A stretch of 7,784 nucleotides of DNA from UBA11164 sp002420085 (GTDB lineage Bacteria > Pseudomonadota > Gammaproteobacteria > Xanthomonadales > Xanthomonadaceae): positions 1 to 7,784 of the forward strand of contig DALYLJ010000153.1 of assembly GCA_031976395.1 (NCBI GenBank), written 5' to 3'. Shown here one piece after another: positions 1-5,938 of the stretch (the first letter of the stretch is position 1; every line of letters begins with the position of its first letter). The position numbers were made by a program, and so were the translations under genes. The notes under the pieces were generated by a model that ran no database searches, was not told where the DNA came from, and saw only the letters and a list, made by a program, of their open reading frames with translations.

Positions 1-804
1 CCCTTGCCGAAATTTTTTCAACCTGCCTACTGCATACCGCCATGCTTCGCGCGCTGATCCGAATTCGTTTGTCACCCTGATCTGACACCCGCATTCCTCC
101 AGCCTGTCCTTCGGCAACGACAGAAGGACACCCGTGGCATCGGTCACCTTGATCGCGCCACAGCCGCGCCTGGTGCGTGCCCCCACGCCACCGAAACTGG
201 CCCAACACGCTACGGCTTCGCGCACGGCGCCCCATTTCTTCGGATCCTCTGGTCCGTGCCAGCCGATTTCCAGATCGAACCTGGCTCCCGGCATCAACAG
301 CTTTGCGATGAATCCCTCGGGTTTCGAATTATCCGCGCTTGTCGCCGAGAACAGTACATAACTGACATCGTTCAGTTCACCCCAATCGATGCGCTCCTTA
401 CCTTTTTTGATGACAATCTTCGCGGCTGGCGTCGTCTTGACGCCCTTGACATTCCTGACCCGCAACCACACCCGACTCCTGGCCAGCGTCTTGACATCGC
501 CAAGGCCACCCCAGATTTCCCGTTCCTCCTCGAACAGGGCCTGCGATTCCTTGACCTCGCCTTGACCATCGAGTCGATTCAGCAGACGCCACCAGAAGCG
601 CAGTTGCCCACGAATCGCGGCGGCGCGGATCGGCTGGTTCTCATCGACCTCGCGCGCCTTGACGCCACCACCGAACATCGGCGTCACCAGAGTGCAGTGG
701 TACACGGTCGAAACAACGCTCGACGGCGACTCGGCCTTCTTGCGCAGATCATCCAGATCGAATCCTGCGGTCTGATCCTCGGGCTTGAGTTTCTTCAGCG
801 CCAT
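1..804 (-). CDS. cmr1: Cmr1, type III-B CRISPR-Cas RAMP subunit (5' part, truncated by window edge)
   Basis: Reading the minus strand from ATG at 804-802 gives 268 uninterrupted codons to base 1, with no stop, so the C-terminus lies outside the window. Visible Cmr1 hallmarks are TPMFGGG at residues 41-47, the acidic EVDE stretch at 52-55, IRGQLRFWWR at 64-73, and a glycine/arginine-rich RAMP loop FGGVGARTRRGCG at 204-216. In known systems Cmr1 is a crRNA-binding subunit of the cytoplasmic Cmr complex, in which Cmr4 cuts target RNA and Cas10/Cmr2 supplies signalling. A Shine-Dalgarno-like AGGGAG six to eight bases upstream supports this start; an in-frame GTG directly before it is an alternative. 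Local GC (about 60%) is below that of neighbouring genes, suggesting acquisition. cmr1 often opens the cmr operon, so cmr2-cmr6 may follow beyond the edge (inference). A III-C or other Cmr-like variant cannot be excluded without them. Confidence 0.93.
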   Translation of the reverse strand, partial: MALKKLKPEDQTAGFDLDDLRKKAESPSSVVSTVYHCTLVTPMFGGGVKAREVDENQPIRAAAIRGQLRFWWRLLNRLDGQGEVKESQALFEEEREIWGGLGDVKTLARSRVWLRVRNVKGVKTTPAAKIVIKKGKERIDWGELNDVSYVLFSATSADNSKPEGFIAKLLMPGARFDLEIGWHGPEDPKKWGAVREAVACWASFGGVGARTRRGCGAIKVTDATGVLLSLPKDRLEECGCQIRVTNEFGSAREAWRYAVGRLKKFRQG

Positions 805-810
805 CACCCG

Positions 811-818
811 CTCTCCCT
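811..818 (-). promoter_or_regulatory. Ribosome binding site of cmr1
   Basis: On the minus strand AGGGAGAG lies six bases before the ATG at 804. This purine-rich block is a good Shine-Dalgarno match and supports the start chosen for the truncated cmr1 frame. Confidence 0.6.
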
Positions 819-842
819 GCCATCGGTTGGTGTTACTGCCCT

Positions 843-863
843 GAAAATCGGGATGCGATTTTC
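843..863 (-). repeat. Perfect 8-bp inverted repeat in the cmr1 leader
   Basis: GAAAATCG and CGATTTTC are exact reverse complements separated by five bases (GGATG). The element ends 38 bases before the cmr1 start. It could be a hairpin in the 5' leader of the cmr1 transcript or an operator for a dimeric repressor. It is AT-rich against its surroundings, which makes a protein-binding site plausible. Function is inferred only. Confidence 0.45.
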
Positions 864-939
864 CGCGCCCCGCAGGATCCAAGCCTATCTGGATCACGCA
901 AACCCGGCAAGCATCCATGTAGACAGTCAACAAACCGCT

Positions 940-958
940 GGCAATACAATGCATTGCC
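940..958. repeat. Inverted repeat GGCAAT-N7-ATTGCC
   Basis: The arms GGCAAT and ATTGCC flank seven bases, and an overlapping exact palindrome CAATGCATTG occupies 947-956. The element lies midway between the divergent cmr1 and YdjM-family genes, where an operator could act on either. No function can be assigned from sequence. Confidence 0.35.
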
Positions 959-1002
959 GCGCTGATCGATCGATATCGAGGTTACTGTCCGCCGCTTCGC
1001 CC

Positions 1003-1022
1003 GTGCGTCATACACGACGCAC
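1003..1022. repeat. Inverted repeat GTGCGTC-N6-GACGCAC
   Basis: Exact 7-bp arms are separated by ATACAC. It lies upstream of both divergent genes. It could form a small hairpin or be an operator. There is no adjacent T-run and no gene ending here, so a terminator role is unlikely. Confidence 0.35.
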
Positions 1023-1079
1023 CGAGATCGAGGATGCATCGCACACGTGGTAATCGAACCGCTGGATGCGCTGCATGCA

Positions 1080-1107
1080 TTCACGCTCACACGGCAGGCA
1101 CTATAGT
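1080..1107 (+). promoter_or_regulatory. Candidate sigma-70 promoter of the YdjM-family gene
   Basis: TTCACG (1080-1085, four of six matches to the -35 consensus) and TATAGT (1102-1107, five of six to the -10 consensus) are separated by 16 bases. The predicted transcript start near 1114 leaves a leader of about 100 bases before the ATG at 1216. The position argues against translation starting at the in-frame ATG at 1066, which would lie upstream of the promoter. Confidence 0.4.
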
Positions 1108-1202
1108 TTCGGTTGTGAGGTCGGACCGGCCGCCTCGCCCGGAAGACTGCACGGTCGCCCGGTGTGCTGGATGCGGCGAAGGCCAGGCCGGGCTGTCGTG
1201 CA

Positions 1203-1210
1203 GGGGGAGG
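1203..1210 (+). promoter_or_regulatory. Ribosome binding site deciding the start at 1216
   Basis: GGGGGAGG sits five bases before ATG at 1216. This strong Shine-Dalgarno match decides the start of the hydrolase against the longer reading from 1066, whose extra 50 residues show no family similarity. Confidence 0.7.
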
Positions 1211-1215
1211 TGTCG

Positions 1216-2238
1216 ATGGATCCAGTCAGTCAGGGGGTGGTCGGCGCGATCGCCGCGCTCTGTGTTGCCCGCCGCGAGCAGGCGCGACCGGCGGCCTTGA
1301 CCGGTTTCGTCGCTGGCCTGCTGGCCGACGTCGATGTGCTGATCCGCTCGGATGTCGATCCGCTGCTGTTCCTGGAGTATCACCGCCACTTCACTCATTC
1401 CCTGATCTTCATTCCGATCGGCGGGTTGATCGCAGCACTGCTGCTGTGGCCGTGGCTGCGCACGCGACTCGACTTCGCCCGGCTGTACCTGTATGCCACG
1501 CTCGGGTACGGCAGCCATGGCCTGCTCGACGCCTGTACCACCTACGGAACCCGGCTGCTCTGGCCGTTCTCGGATGTGCGGGTGGCCTGGCATACGGTGG
1601 CGGTGATCGATCCGTTCTTCACCCTGCCGCTGGCCCTGCTGGTGGCACTCGCGGTCTGGCGCAGGCGAACGGCACTGGCCTGGGCGGGGCTGCTGTTCGG
1701 GCTGGGCTATCTATGCCTGGGCGCCGTGCAGCGCGAGCGCGCCGACGATCTGCTGGCGCGGGTGGCACAGGCTCACGGCCACCGGATCGAGCGCGGTGGC
1801 GCCAAGCCGACGCTCGGCAATCTGCTGGTCTGGCGCGGGGTGTACCAGTTCGATGGTCAGTTGCATGCGGTGGCCCTGCGCCCTGCGGTGTTCGGTCCGG
1901 ACCGGGTCAGCCCGATCGCCCACACGCCGCGCTACGATCCGGCCCGCGACACCCCCTGGCTGGCCCCGGACAGCCGACTGGAACGCGATGTCCGCCGCTT
2001 CGCACACTTCTCCGATGATTGGCTGTCGCGGGTGCCGGGGCAGGACGATCTGATCGGCGACTTCCGCTACGCACTGCTGCCGGACCGGACCCGGCCACTC
2101 TGGGCGATCCGATTGCGCCCGGAGCGCCGCGACGAATTCGCCGACTATGTCGCCCTGCGCGAGGTCGGCTCGGACGACCTGCGCCGTTTCCTGTGCATGA
2201 TCGCCGGCACCTGCTTGCAGCCGTTTCCGGATGATTGA
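1216..2238 (+). CDS. YdjM-family membrane-bound metal-dependent hydrolase
   Basis: The predicted protein has 340 residues. The N-terminal half carries the pattern of the YdjM / DUF457-like family (LexA-binding, inner-membrane putative hydrolases): DVD at 38-40, HRHFTHS at 56-62, HGLLD at 101-105, then YGT at 110-112. These His/Asp residues are the likely metal ligands. Hydrophobic segments at about 64-80, 90-100, 130-150 and 154-172 suggest several inner-membrane helices. The remaining half, from about residue 175, is polar and probably forms a soluble domain; it makes the protein much longer than E. coli YdjM (about 200 residues). The substrate is unknown for the family. An open frame continues upstream to 1066, but the ribosome binding site and candidate promoter favour 1216. 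It is divergent from cmr1 and convergent with the receptor gene. I see no CTG-N10-CAG LexA box upstream, so SOS control as in E. coli is not supported. Confidence 0.85.
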   Translation: MDPVSQGVVGAIAALCVARREQARPAALTGFVAGLLADVDVLIRSDVDPLLFLEYHRHFTHSLIFIPIGGLIAALLLWPWLRTRLDFARLYLYATLGYGSHGLLDACTTYGTRLLWPFSDVRVAWHTVAVIDPFFTLPLALLVALAVWRRRTALAWAGLLFGLGYLCLGAVQRERADDLLARVAQAHGHRIERGGAKPTLGNLLVWRGVYQFDGQLHAVALRPAVFGPDRVSPIAHTPRYDPARDTPWLAPDSRLERDVRRFAHFSDDWLSRVPGQDDLIGDFRYALLPDRTRPLWAIRLRPERRDEFADYVALREVGSDDLRRFLCMIAGTCLQPFPDD

Positions 2239-2250
2239 ATGCGGTCGATC

Positions 2251-2284
2251 TGCCCTGCCCGCGACACGGATCGCGGGCAGGGCA
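2251..2284. terminator. Likely bidirectional terminator hairpin
   Basis: Two perfect 14-bp arms (TGCCCTGCCCGCGA and its complement) flank a six-base loop CACGGA. The hairpin begins 12 bases after the hydrolase stop and ends 17 bases before the end of the receptor gene on the opposite strand, so it can serve both convergent transcripts. Neither side has a clear T-run, so it may terminate weakly by itself or mainly protect 3' ends. Confidence 0.7.
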
Positions 2285-2301
2285 TGCGGGGCTCGTTCGA
2301 C

Positions 2302-4485
2302 TCAGTTGCCGAAGAACTTGGTGAAGCGGACGCCGAATTCGCTGGCGTCGTTGCTGAGGATCACCAGGATGTAGTCGCCAGTGTTGAGGCGGGCGTTGTC
2401 GTAGCGCTTGTCGGTCACGTTGGTGCCGTACAGCGACAGGTTCCAGTCGGCATCCGGCGGGGTATAGGTGACGTTGAAGTTCAGCAGGCTGCGGCCTTCG
2501 ATCTCGGTGAAGCGACCGGGATCGGAGCTGGGTTCGCCGTACATGTCACCGCGATAGGACCAGTCCGCACGGAACTGGAGGTCGCCACCGTTGTTGAGCC
2601 GATACAGGTACTCGGGACTGAGCGAGGCGGTCCATTTCGGGGTCAACGGGGCCACCGCCTCCGGGTCATCGACATCGACATCGATGTAGCCGGCGCTGCC
2701 GTGCAGGGCGAATTCATTGGTCAGCCACCACGAGCTTTCCCATTCGATACCGAAGGATTGCTGATCGACGATGATGTTGCGGGTGTCGAAGCCACCTTCG
2801 CGAGTGGTGCTGACCTGGTAGGGCAGGTCGGAGTAGTCGGTGTAGAACACCGCCAGGCTCATGCTCAGGTTGCTCAGTGGATTGCCCTTCAGACCGACTT
2901 CGTAGTTGATTGCGGTGACGTTGTCGTTGGCCTCGAAGCAGTTCGGGGTGCTGACGTTGCCGGGCTGGTCGAAGTCGAGGAAGCCGAACAGGCAGAACGG
3001 CCGGGGCGGGAACTGACCGGACTGGTAGCCGTTCTGGATGGTGGCATAGGTGCTCATGGTGTCGCTGAGCCGATAGGCGGCGGCGACTTCCCAGCTCAGT
3101 TCCGACCAGTCGCGTTCGGCGCGGGCGTCGATCAGGCTGTCGTTGATGTTGAAGCCGGCTTCCTTCTCGTCCTCGGTGTAGCGCAGGCCACCGGACAGGC
3201 GCAGGCGTTCGTTGATGTTGAAACCGACATTGCCGAAGATCGCCTTGCTGTTCATGTCCTGAACCAGCAGGTCATTGCCGGGGAAGCCCAGGAAAACCGT
3301 GTCGTCCTGGCGACCGAAGCCATCCTCGGTGAAGTAGTACAGGCCGCCGACGAAGTCCCAGAAGCCGTAATCGCCATTGACTTGCAGTTCGACCGAGGTC
3401 TGGTCGGCTTCGCCGACTTCGGGGAACACCAGTTGGTTGGCGAACAGGCTGTCGTCGTCGAGGCCGGCCGAGTACTCGGAATGGCGATCGCTGAAGATCA
3501 GCTTGGCACCCAGGTTCTCGTCGAAGGCGTATTCGGCGGTGACGGCGACGCCATAGGCGGAGTTCGAGGTCTCGGTGCGGTCGAGCTGGCCGGTGTTGTT
3601 GTCGAACGGGTTCTCCGAGACATCGGAATTGCGGAAGCCGGCCTGGAACAGGGCGCCGTTCGGCACTTCGTCGATCAAGGTGGTGTAGGGCCGCAGGCCG
3701 CCCTCGCCGTCGTTGCCGTCCACCGCGACCAGCAGTGAGAAGTCCTCGGTCGGCTGCCACTTGAGCGCCAGTCGGCCGGAGAAGTCGCGGTTCTCGCCGA
3801 CATCGCGGTCGGCATCGACATTCAGGAATTCACCGATGCCACCGCGCCGGGTGTAGGCGCCGGTGAAGGAGGCGGCCAGGGTGTCGCTGAGGGCACCGTT
3901 GACGTAGAAATCGCCGTTGTAGCGGCCACGGGTGCCGACCGTGGCGCTGAACTTGCCCTTGAATTCGTCATCCGGCTGGGCGGTGATGATGTTGATGGCG
4001 CCGCCGATCGAGTTGCGCCCATACAGGGTGCCTTGCGGGCCGCGCAGCACTTCCACCCGCTCGATGTTGGCCAGGCTCCAGTTCTGTCCGACCTGACGAC
4101 CGAGGTAGACGCCATCGACATAGACGGCTACACCGGGGTCGGTGGTGATCAGGTGGTCCTGCATGCCGATGCCGCGGATGAACGGGTTGACCGAGGCGGT
4201 GTGGCCGGCCGAGAAGCCGGTGACGTTCATGTTGGGCACGAACTTGCCGACGTCGGTCAGGTCGGTGACGCCCTGGCGCAGCATGGTGTCGGCAGTGAAG
4301 GCCGTCAGCGCCAGCGGAACATCACGGATGTCCTGCTCGCGCTTGGTGGCGGTGACCATGATCGTGTCGAAGCGCTTGGCGTCGTCGCTGTCGGTGGCTT
4401 CCGGGGTGTCCTGGGCATGAACCAGGGCCGCCGGGCTCAAGGCAAGCGCGATCGCCGATATCAACAGATTCTTGTGCGGTGACAT
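2302..4485 (-). CDS. TonB-dependent outer-membrane receptor
   Basis: The predicted protein has 727 residues. Residues 1-24 form a signal peptide (positive N-terminus, hydrophobic core, VHA then Q25). A TonB-box-like DTIMVTA lies at 40-46, followed by the plug domain with FIRGIG at 102-107, VYVDGVYLGR at 121-130 and VEVLRGPQGTLYGRNSIGG at 144-162, all classic for the family. The rest is a beta-barrel rich in aromatic and Asn/Asp/Gly turns. Such receptors import iron chelates, cobalamin, sugars or other nutrients with energy from TonB-ExbB-ExbD; the style resembles the large Caulobacter/Sphingomonas-type family, and the substrate cannot be read from sequence. Cys498 and Cys516 are 18 residues apart in a probable surface loop and could form a disulfide. 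The protein ends FTKFFGN, not in a terminal aromatic residue. An open frame extends to 4548, but the strong ribosome binding site and signal peptide favour ATG at 4485. No transporter or TonB gene adjoins it. Confidence 0.95.
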   Translation of the reverse strand: MSPHKNLLISAIALALSPAALVHAQDTPEATDSDDAKRFDTIMVTATKREQDIRDVPLALTAFTADTMLRQGVTDLTDVGKFVPNMNVTGFSAGHTASVNPFIRGIGMQDHLITTDPGVAVYVDGVYLGRQVGQNWSLANIERVEVLRGPQGTLYGRNSIGGAINIITAQPDDEFKGKFSATVGTRGRYNGDFYVNGALSDTLAASFTGAYTRRGGIGEFLNVDADRDVGENRDFSGRLALKWQPTEDFSLLVAVDGNDGEGGLRPYTTLIDEVPNGALFQAGFRNSDVSENPFDNNTGQLDRTETSNSAYGVAVTAEYAFDENLGAKLIFSDRHSEYSAGLDDDSLFANQLVFPEVGEADQTSVELQVNGDYGFWDFVGGLYYFTEDGFGRQDDTVFLGFPGNDLLVQDMNSKAIFGNVGFNINERLRLSGGLRYTEDEKEAGFNINDSLIDARAERDWSELSWEVAAAYRLSDTMSTYATIQNGYQSGQFPPRPFCLFGFLDFDQPGNVSTPNCFEANDNVTAINYEVGLKGNPLSNLSMSLAVFYTDYSDLPYQVSTTREGGFDTRNIIVDQQSFGIEWESSWWLTNEFALHGSAGYIDVDVDDPEAVAPLTPKWTASLSPEYLYRLNNGGDLQFRADWSYRGDMYGEPSSDPGRFTEIEGRSLLNFNVTYTPPDADWNLSLYGTNVTDKRYDNARLNTGDYILVILSNDASEFGVRFTKFFGN

Positions 4486-4490
4486 ATTCC

Positions 4491-4497
4491 CCTCCCT
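4491..4497 (-). promoter_or_regulatory. Ribosome binding site of the TonB-dependent receptor
   Basis: On the minus strand AGGGAGG, followed by GGAAT, lies directly before ATG at 4485. The match and spacing decide the start and remove a 21-residue extension that would mask the signal peptide. Confidence 0.75.
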
Positions 4498-4641
4498 GAA
4501 ACGAATGAATTCGAGTGATGTAGTTGATCGGTGTCGAACGCCGAGCACGCCGATCCACCACCCGCGCGCCCCCGGCTCAGCCTGGTCGGGCTTCGGCAGG
4601 AGGCGGGCGTAGTCTCACGGGGAACGCCGTGTGCAGTGCGA

Positions 4642-4659
4642 CTCGGTGGTTCCACCGAG
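4642..4659. repeat. 18-bp palindrome, candidate operator of the receptor gene
   Basis: CTCGGTGG-TT-CCACCGAG is an exact inverted repeat with a two-base centre. It lies about 157 bases upstream of the receptor start. The tight dyad resembles an operator for a dimeric regulator more than a terminator, as it has no T-run. It does not look like the AT-rich Fur box. Function is inferred from symmetry and position only. Confidence 0.4.
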
Positions 4660-4723
4660 ATCACGTTCGACACGGGGCGCCAGCATCGCACAGTCCGGGC
4701 ACAGGCGCGAGCCCCGACTACAC

Positions 4724-4747
4724 GAAATCACGGCCGAAATCACGGCC
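4724..4747. repeat. Tandem duplication of a 12-mer
   Basis: GAAATCACGGCC occurs twice head to tail with no spacer (4724-4735 and 4736-4747). It lies between the end of the GST gene and the receptor gene, outside coding sequence. It may be a slippage duplication or a pair of binding sites. Confidence 0.8.
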
Positions 4748-4819
4748 ATCCAGCACCTGCCCGCGCCCGCCGATGGCCGACGACGGGCCGCTCAGCGGGC
4801 GAGGATGGGTGGTGTGTAC

Positions 4820-5473
4820 CTATTTGACGTTTTCGTACTTGCCGAGCCGCTCGGGTTCGGCCCGACCGGCGGCGATCCAGTCCTGCATCGCCGGCAGGCC
4901 GAACAGGGCCTGACAGTAGGCATCGACGCTGCCTTCGCAGGCTACGCCGTAGCCACGGAAACGGATCGCGACCGGGGCGAACATGGCATCGACGATGCCG
5001 AACGGGCCGCATAGAAAGTCCCCACCACGGCCGAATCGGCTGCGCAATTCCAACCACAACGCCTGTACGCGGTCGATGTCGGCCTGGGCGCTGCTGTCCC
5101 AGCGGTAGGCATCGGGATGGCGATCGCAGTTCATCGGCAACTGCTGGCGCAGGGCGGTGAAGCCGGAGTGCATTTCGGCGGCGGCGCTACGGGCGACGGC
5201 GCGGGCACTGCGGTCGTCCGGCCAGCCCCGGCCGTCGAGCCAGGTCTCGTTGGCGTATTCGCAGATTGCCAGCGAGTCCCAGATCACCTGACCGTCGTGA
5301 TGCAGGGCCGGCACCCGGCGACTGGGCGACAGAGCGGCGATGTCGGTGCGGAATGCCTCGGTGTCCAATGCCAGCCGACGCTCCTCGAACGCCACGCCGA
5401 AGTGTCTGAGCAGCAACCAGGGCCGCAGCGACCACGAGGAGTAGTTCTTGTTGCCGATCACCAGGAGGGGCAT
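4820..5473 (-). CDS. Glutathione S-transferase family protein
   Basis: The predicted protein has 217 residues, the usual GST length. The N-terminal thioredoxin-like domain (about 1-78) starts with IGNKNYSSWSLRPWLLL, where the serines at 12-13 sit in the catalytic Ser position of Ser-type GSTs (compare SSCS in zeta-class enzymes). V54-P55 is the conserved cis-proline site for glutathione binding, and D66-S67 in WDSLAICEYANE is the acidic/Ser pair that binds the gamma-glutamyl group. The C-terminal part (about 90-210) is a helical GST domain. Family members conjugate glutathione to electrophiles or isomerise small molecules in the cytoplasm; the substrate here is unknown. It lies 73 bases downstream of the PspC-domain gene on the same strand and may share its transcript. 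The upstream Shine-Dalgarno signal is weak (AGAGA about nine bases before the ATG). Confidence 0.9.
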   Translation of the reverse strand: MPLLVIGNKNYSSWSLRPWLLLRHFGVAFEERRLALDTEAFRTDIAALSPSRRVPALHHDGQVIWDSLAICEYANETWLDGRGWPDDRSARAVARSAAAEMHSGFTALRQQLPMNCDRHPDAYRWDSSAQADIDRVQALWLELRSRFGRGGDFLCGPFGIVDAMFAPVAIRFRGYGVACEGSVDAYCQALFGLPAMQDWIAAGRAEPERLGKYENVK

Positions 5474-5546
5474 GTCGATGTTCTCTGCATGTGCGGAAAG
5501 CGTGAGGGTGTCGAGCGCGGCCCTGTCCTCGGCCGGACTCCGAAGG

Positions 5547-5744
5547 TCATGCCGACGCCCTGGCCGGCATCACCAGCCACAGCACGATATAGACCAGGAT
5601 GCCGGGAAAGCCGGCCGACAGGATCGAGATCAGGATATAGCCGAGCCGGGTCAATCCGGCTGACCAGCCGAAATAATCGGCGATGCCGCCGCAGACACCC
5701 GCCAGCCAGCGGTTGTCGGATCGGGTCAGCGGGCGTTGAGTCAT
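5547..5744 (-). CDS. Small PspC-domain membrane protein
   Basis: The predicted protein has 65 residues and is essentially one PspC domain (Pfam PspC family). It has a basic N-terminus (RPLTRSDNRW), the signature LAGVCGGIADYFG at 14-26, an arginine at 33, one hydrophobic membrane segment at about 34-58, and the typical ending YIVLWLVMP at 52-60. In enterobacteria PspC is an inner-membrane sensor of envelope stress that works with PspB and PspA. Neither partner is present here and the protein lacks the long C-terminal region of E. coli PspC, so it is a stand-alone domain protein of uncertain role. The start at 5744 is set by the domain and by GGAG nine bases upstream; a longer open frame to 6125 runs antisense to the DUF885 gene and is not credible. 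A candidate promoter lies about 80 bases upstream. Confidence 0.88.
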   Translation of the reverse strand: MTQRPLTRSDNRWLAGVCGGIADYFGWSAGLTRLGYILISILSAGFPGILVYIVLWLVMPARASA

Positions 5745-5822
5745 GGCATTGCGCTCCACGGGATGGGTTGGTGGCCGCGCAGACCACCGACTGCGACGGC
5801 ACTGGCGAACAGCGACGTTCGC

Positions 5823-5851
5823 AGTATATGAGGTCGCCGCCGGGCTGTCGT
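5823..5851 (-). promoter_or_regulatory. Candidate promoter of the PspC-domain/GST genes
   Basis: On the minus strand ACGACA (5851-5846, four of six matches to the -35 consensus) is followed after exactly 17 bases by TATACT (5828-5823, five of six to the -10 consensus). The predicted transcript start is about 70 bases before the PspC-domain gene. On the plus strand the same AT-rich spot reads TATATG, so it could overlap a weak promoter for the divergent DUF885 gene. Confidence 0.5.
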
Positions 5852-5938
5852 CGTCGCCCGACCGCGACTTTCGCCCCATGCGCAGCGATCGCCGGTGTGC
5901 AATGCTCCGGCAACTTTGAACCCCGAACGGCCACCTGC

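Larger units (their letters stand above)
805..1215. other. Divergent intergenic region between cmr1 and the YdjM-family gene
   Basis: I see no convincing gene in these 411 bases: the short open frames on both strands have no recognisable domain and no good start context. The stretch holds three inverted repeats (843-863, 940-958 and 1003-1022), a candidate plus-strand promoter (1080-1107) and the ribosome binding sites of both flanking genes. A weak candidate minus-strand promoter for cmr1 has TTGCCA (complement of 939-944) followed after 17 bases by TACATG, which matches the -10 consensus at only three of six positions. No repeated units of CRISPR size and no tRNA are visible. Confidence 0.6.
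4486..4819. other. Intergenic region upstream of the receptor and downstream of the GST gene
   Basis: No gene is supported in these 334 bases: open frames in several phases are all low-complexity Arg/Pro/Ala-rich readings of GC-rich DNA. The region should contain the receptor promoter and the 3' end of the GST transcript. I could not find a convincing -35/-10 pair or a T-tailed terminator. It does hold an 18-bp palindrome, a 12-bp tandem repeat and a widely spaced inverted pair GTGTCGAACG (4531-4540) / CGTTCGACAC (4664-4673). Confidence 0.6.

Noticed and set aside
256..1053. 265-codon open frame on the plus strand
   Set aside because: It lies antisense to cmr1, whose minus-strand reading carries clear family motifs. 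The plus reading shows no domain and runs into the intergenic region.
833..1090. 85-codon minus-strand open frame upstream of cmr1, considered as a small regulator
   Set aside because: It has no recognisable domain, no good ribosome binding site and a Cys/Arg/Ser-rich composition typical of non-coding frames.
1066..1215. 50-residue N-terminal extension of the hydrolase
   Set aside because: The start at 1066 would lie upstream of the candidate promoter. The strong ribosome binding site is at 1203-1210 and family similarity begins at 1216.
805..1215. Possible CRISPR array or leader next to cmr1
   Set aside because: No direct repeat of 25-40 bases recurs at regular spacing; only inverted repeats are seen.
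1030..1215. LexA (SOS) box upstream of the YdjM-family gene, expected by analogy with E. coli
   Set aside because: No CTG-N10-CAG match is present in the upstream region.
2239..3738. 499-codon open frame on the plus strand, rich in Val/Ala/Gly/Glu
   Set aside because: It is exactly antisense to the TonB-dependent receptor. Its composition is the usual by-product of GC-rich codon bias, and it has no domain or ribosome binding site.
4661..4680. GTTCGA-containing stretch considered as a tRNA T-loop
   Set aside because: Flanking bases do not form a 5-bp T stem, and no acceptor or anticodon arm is found around it.
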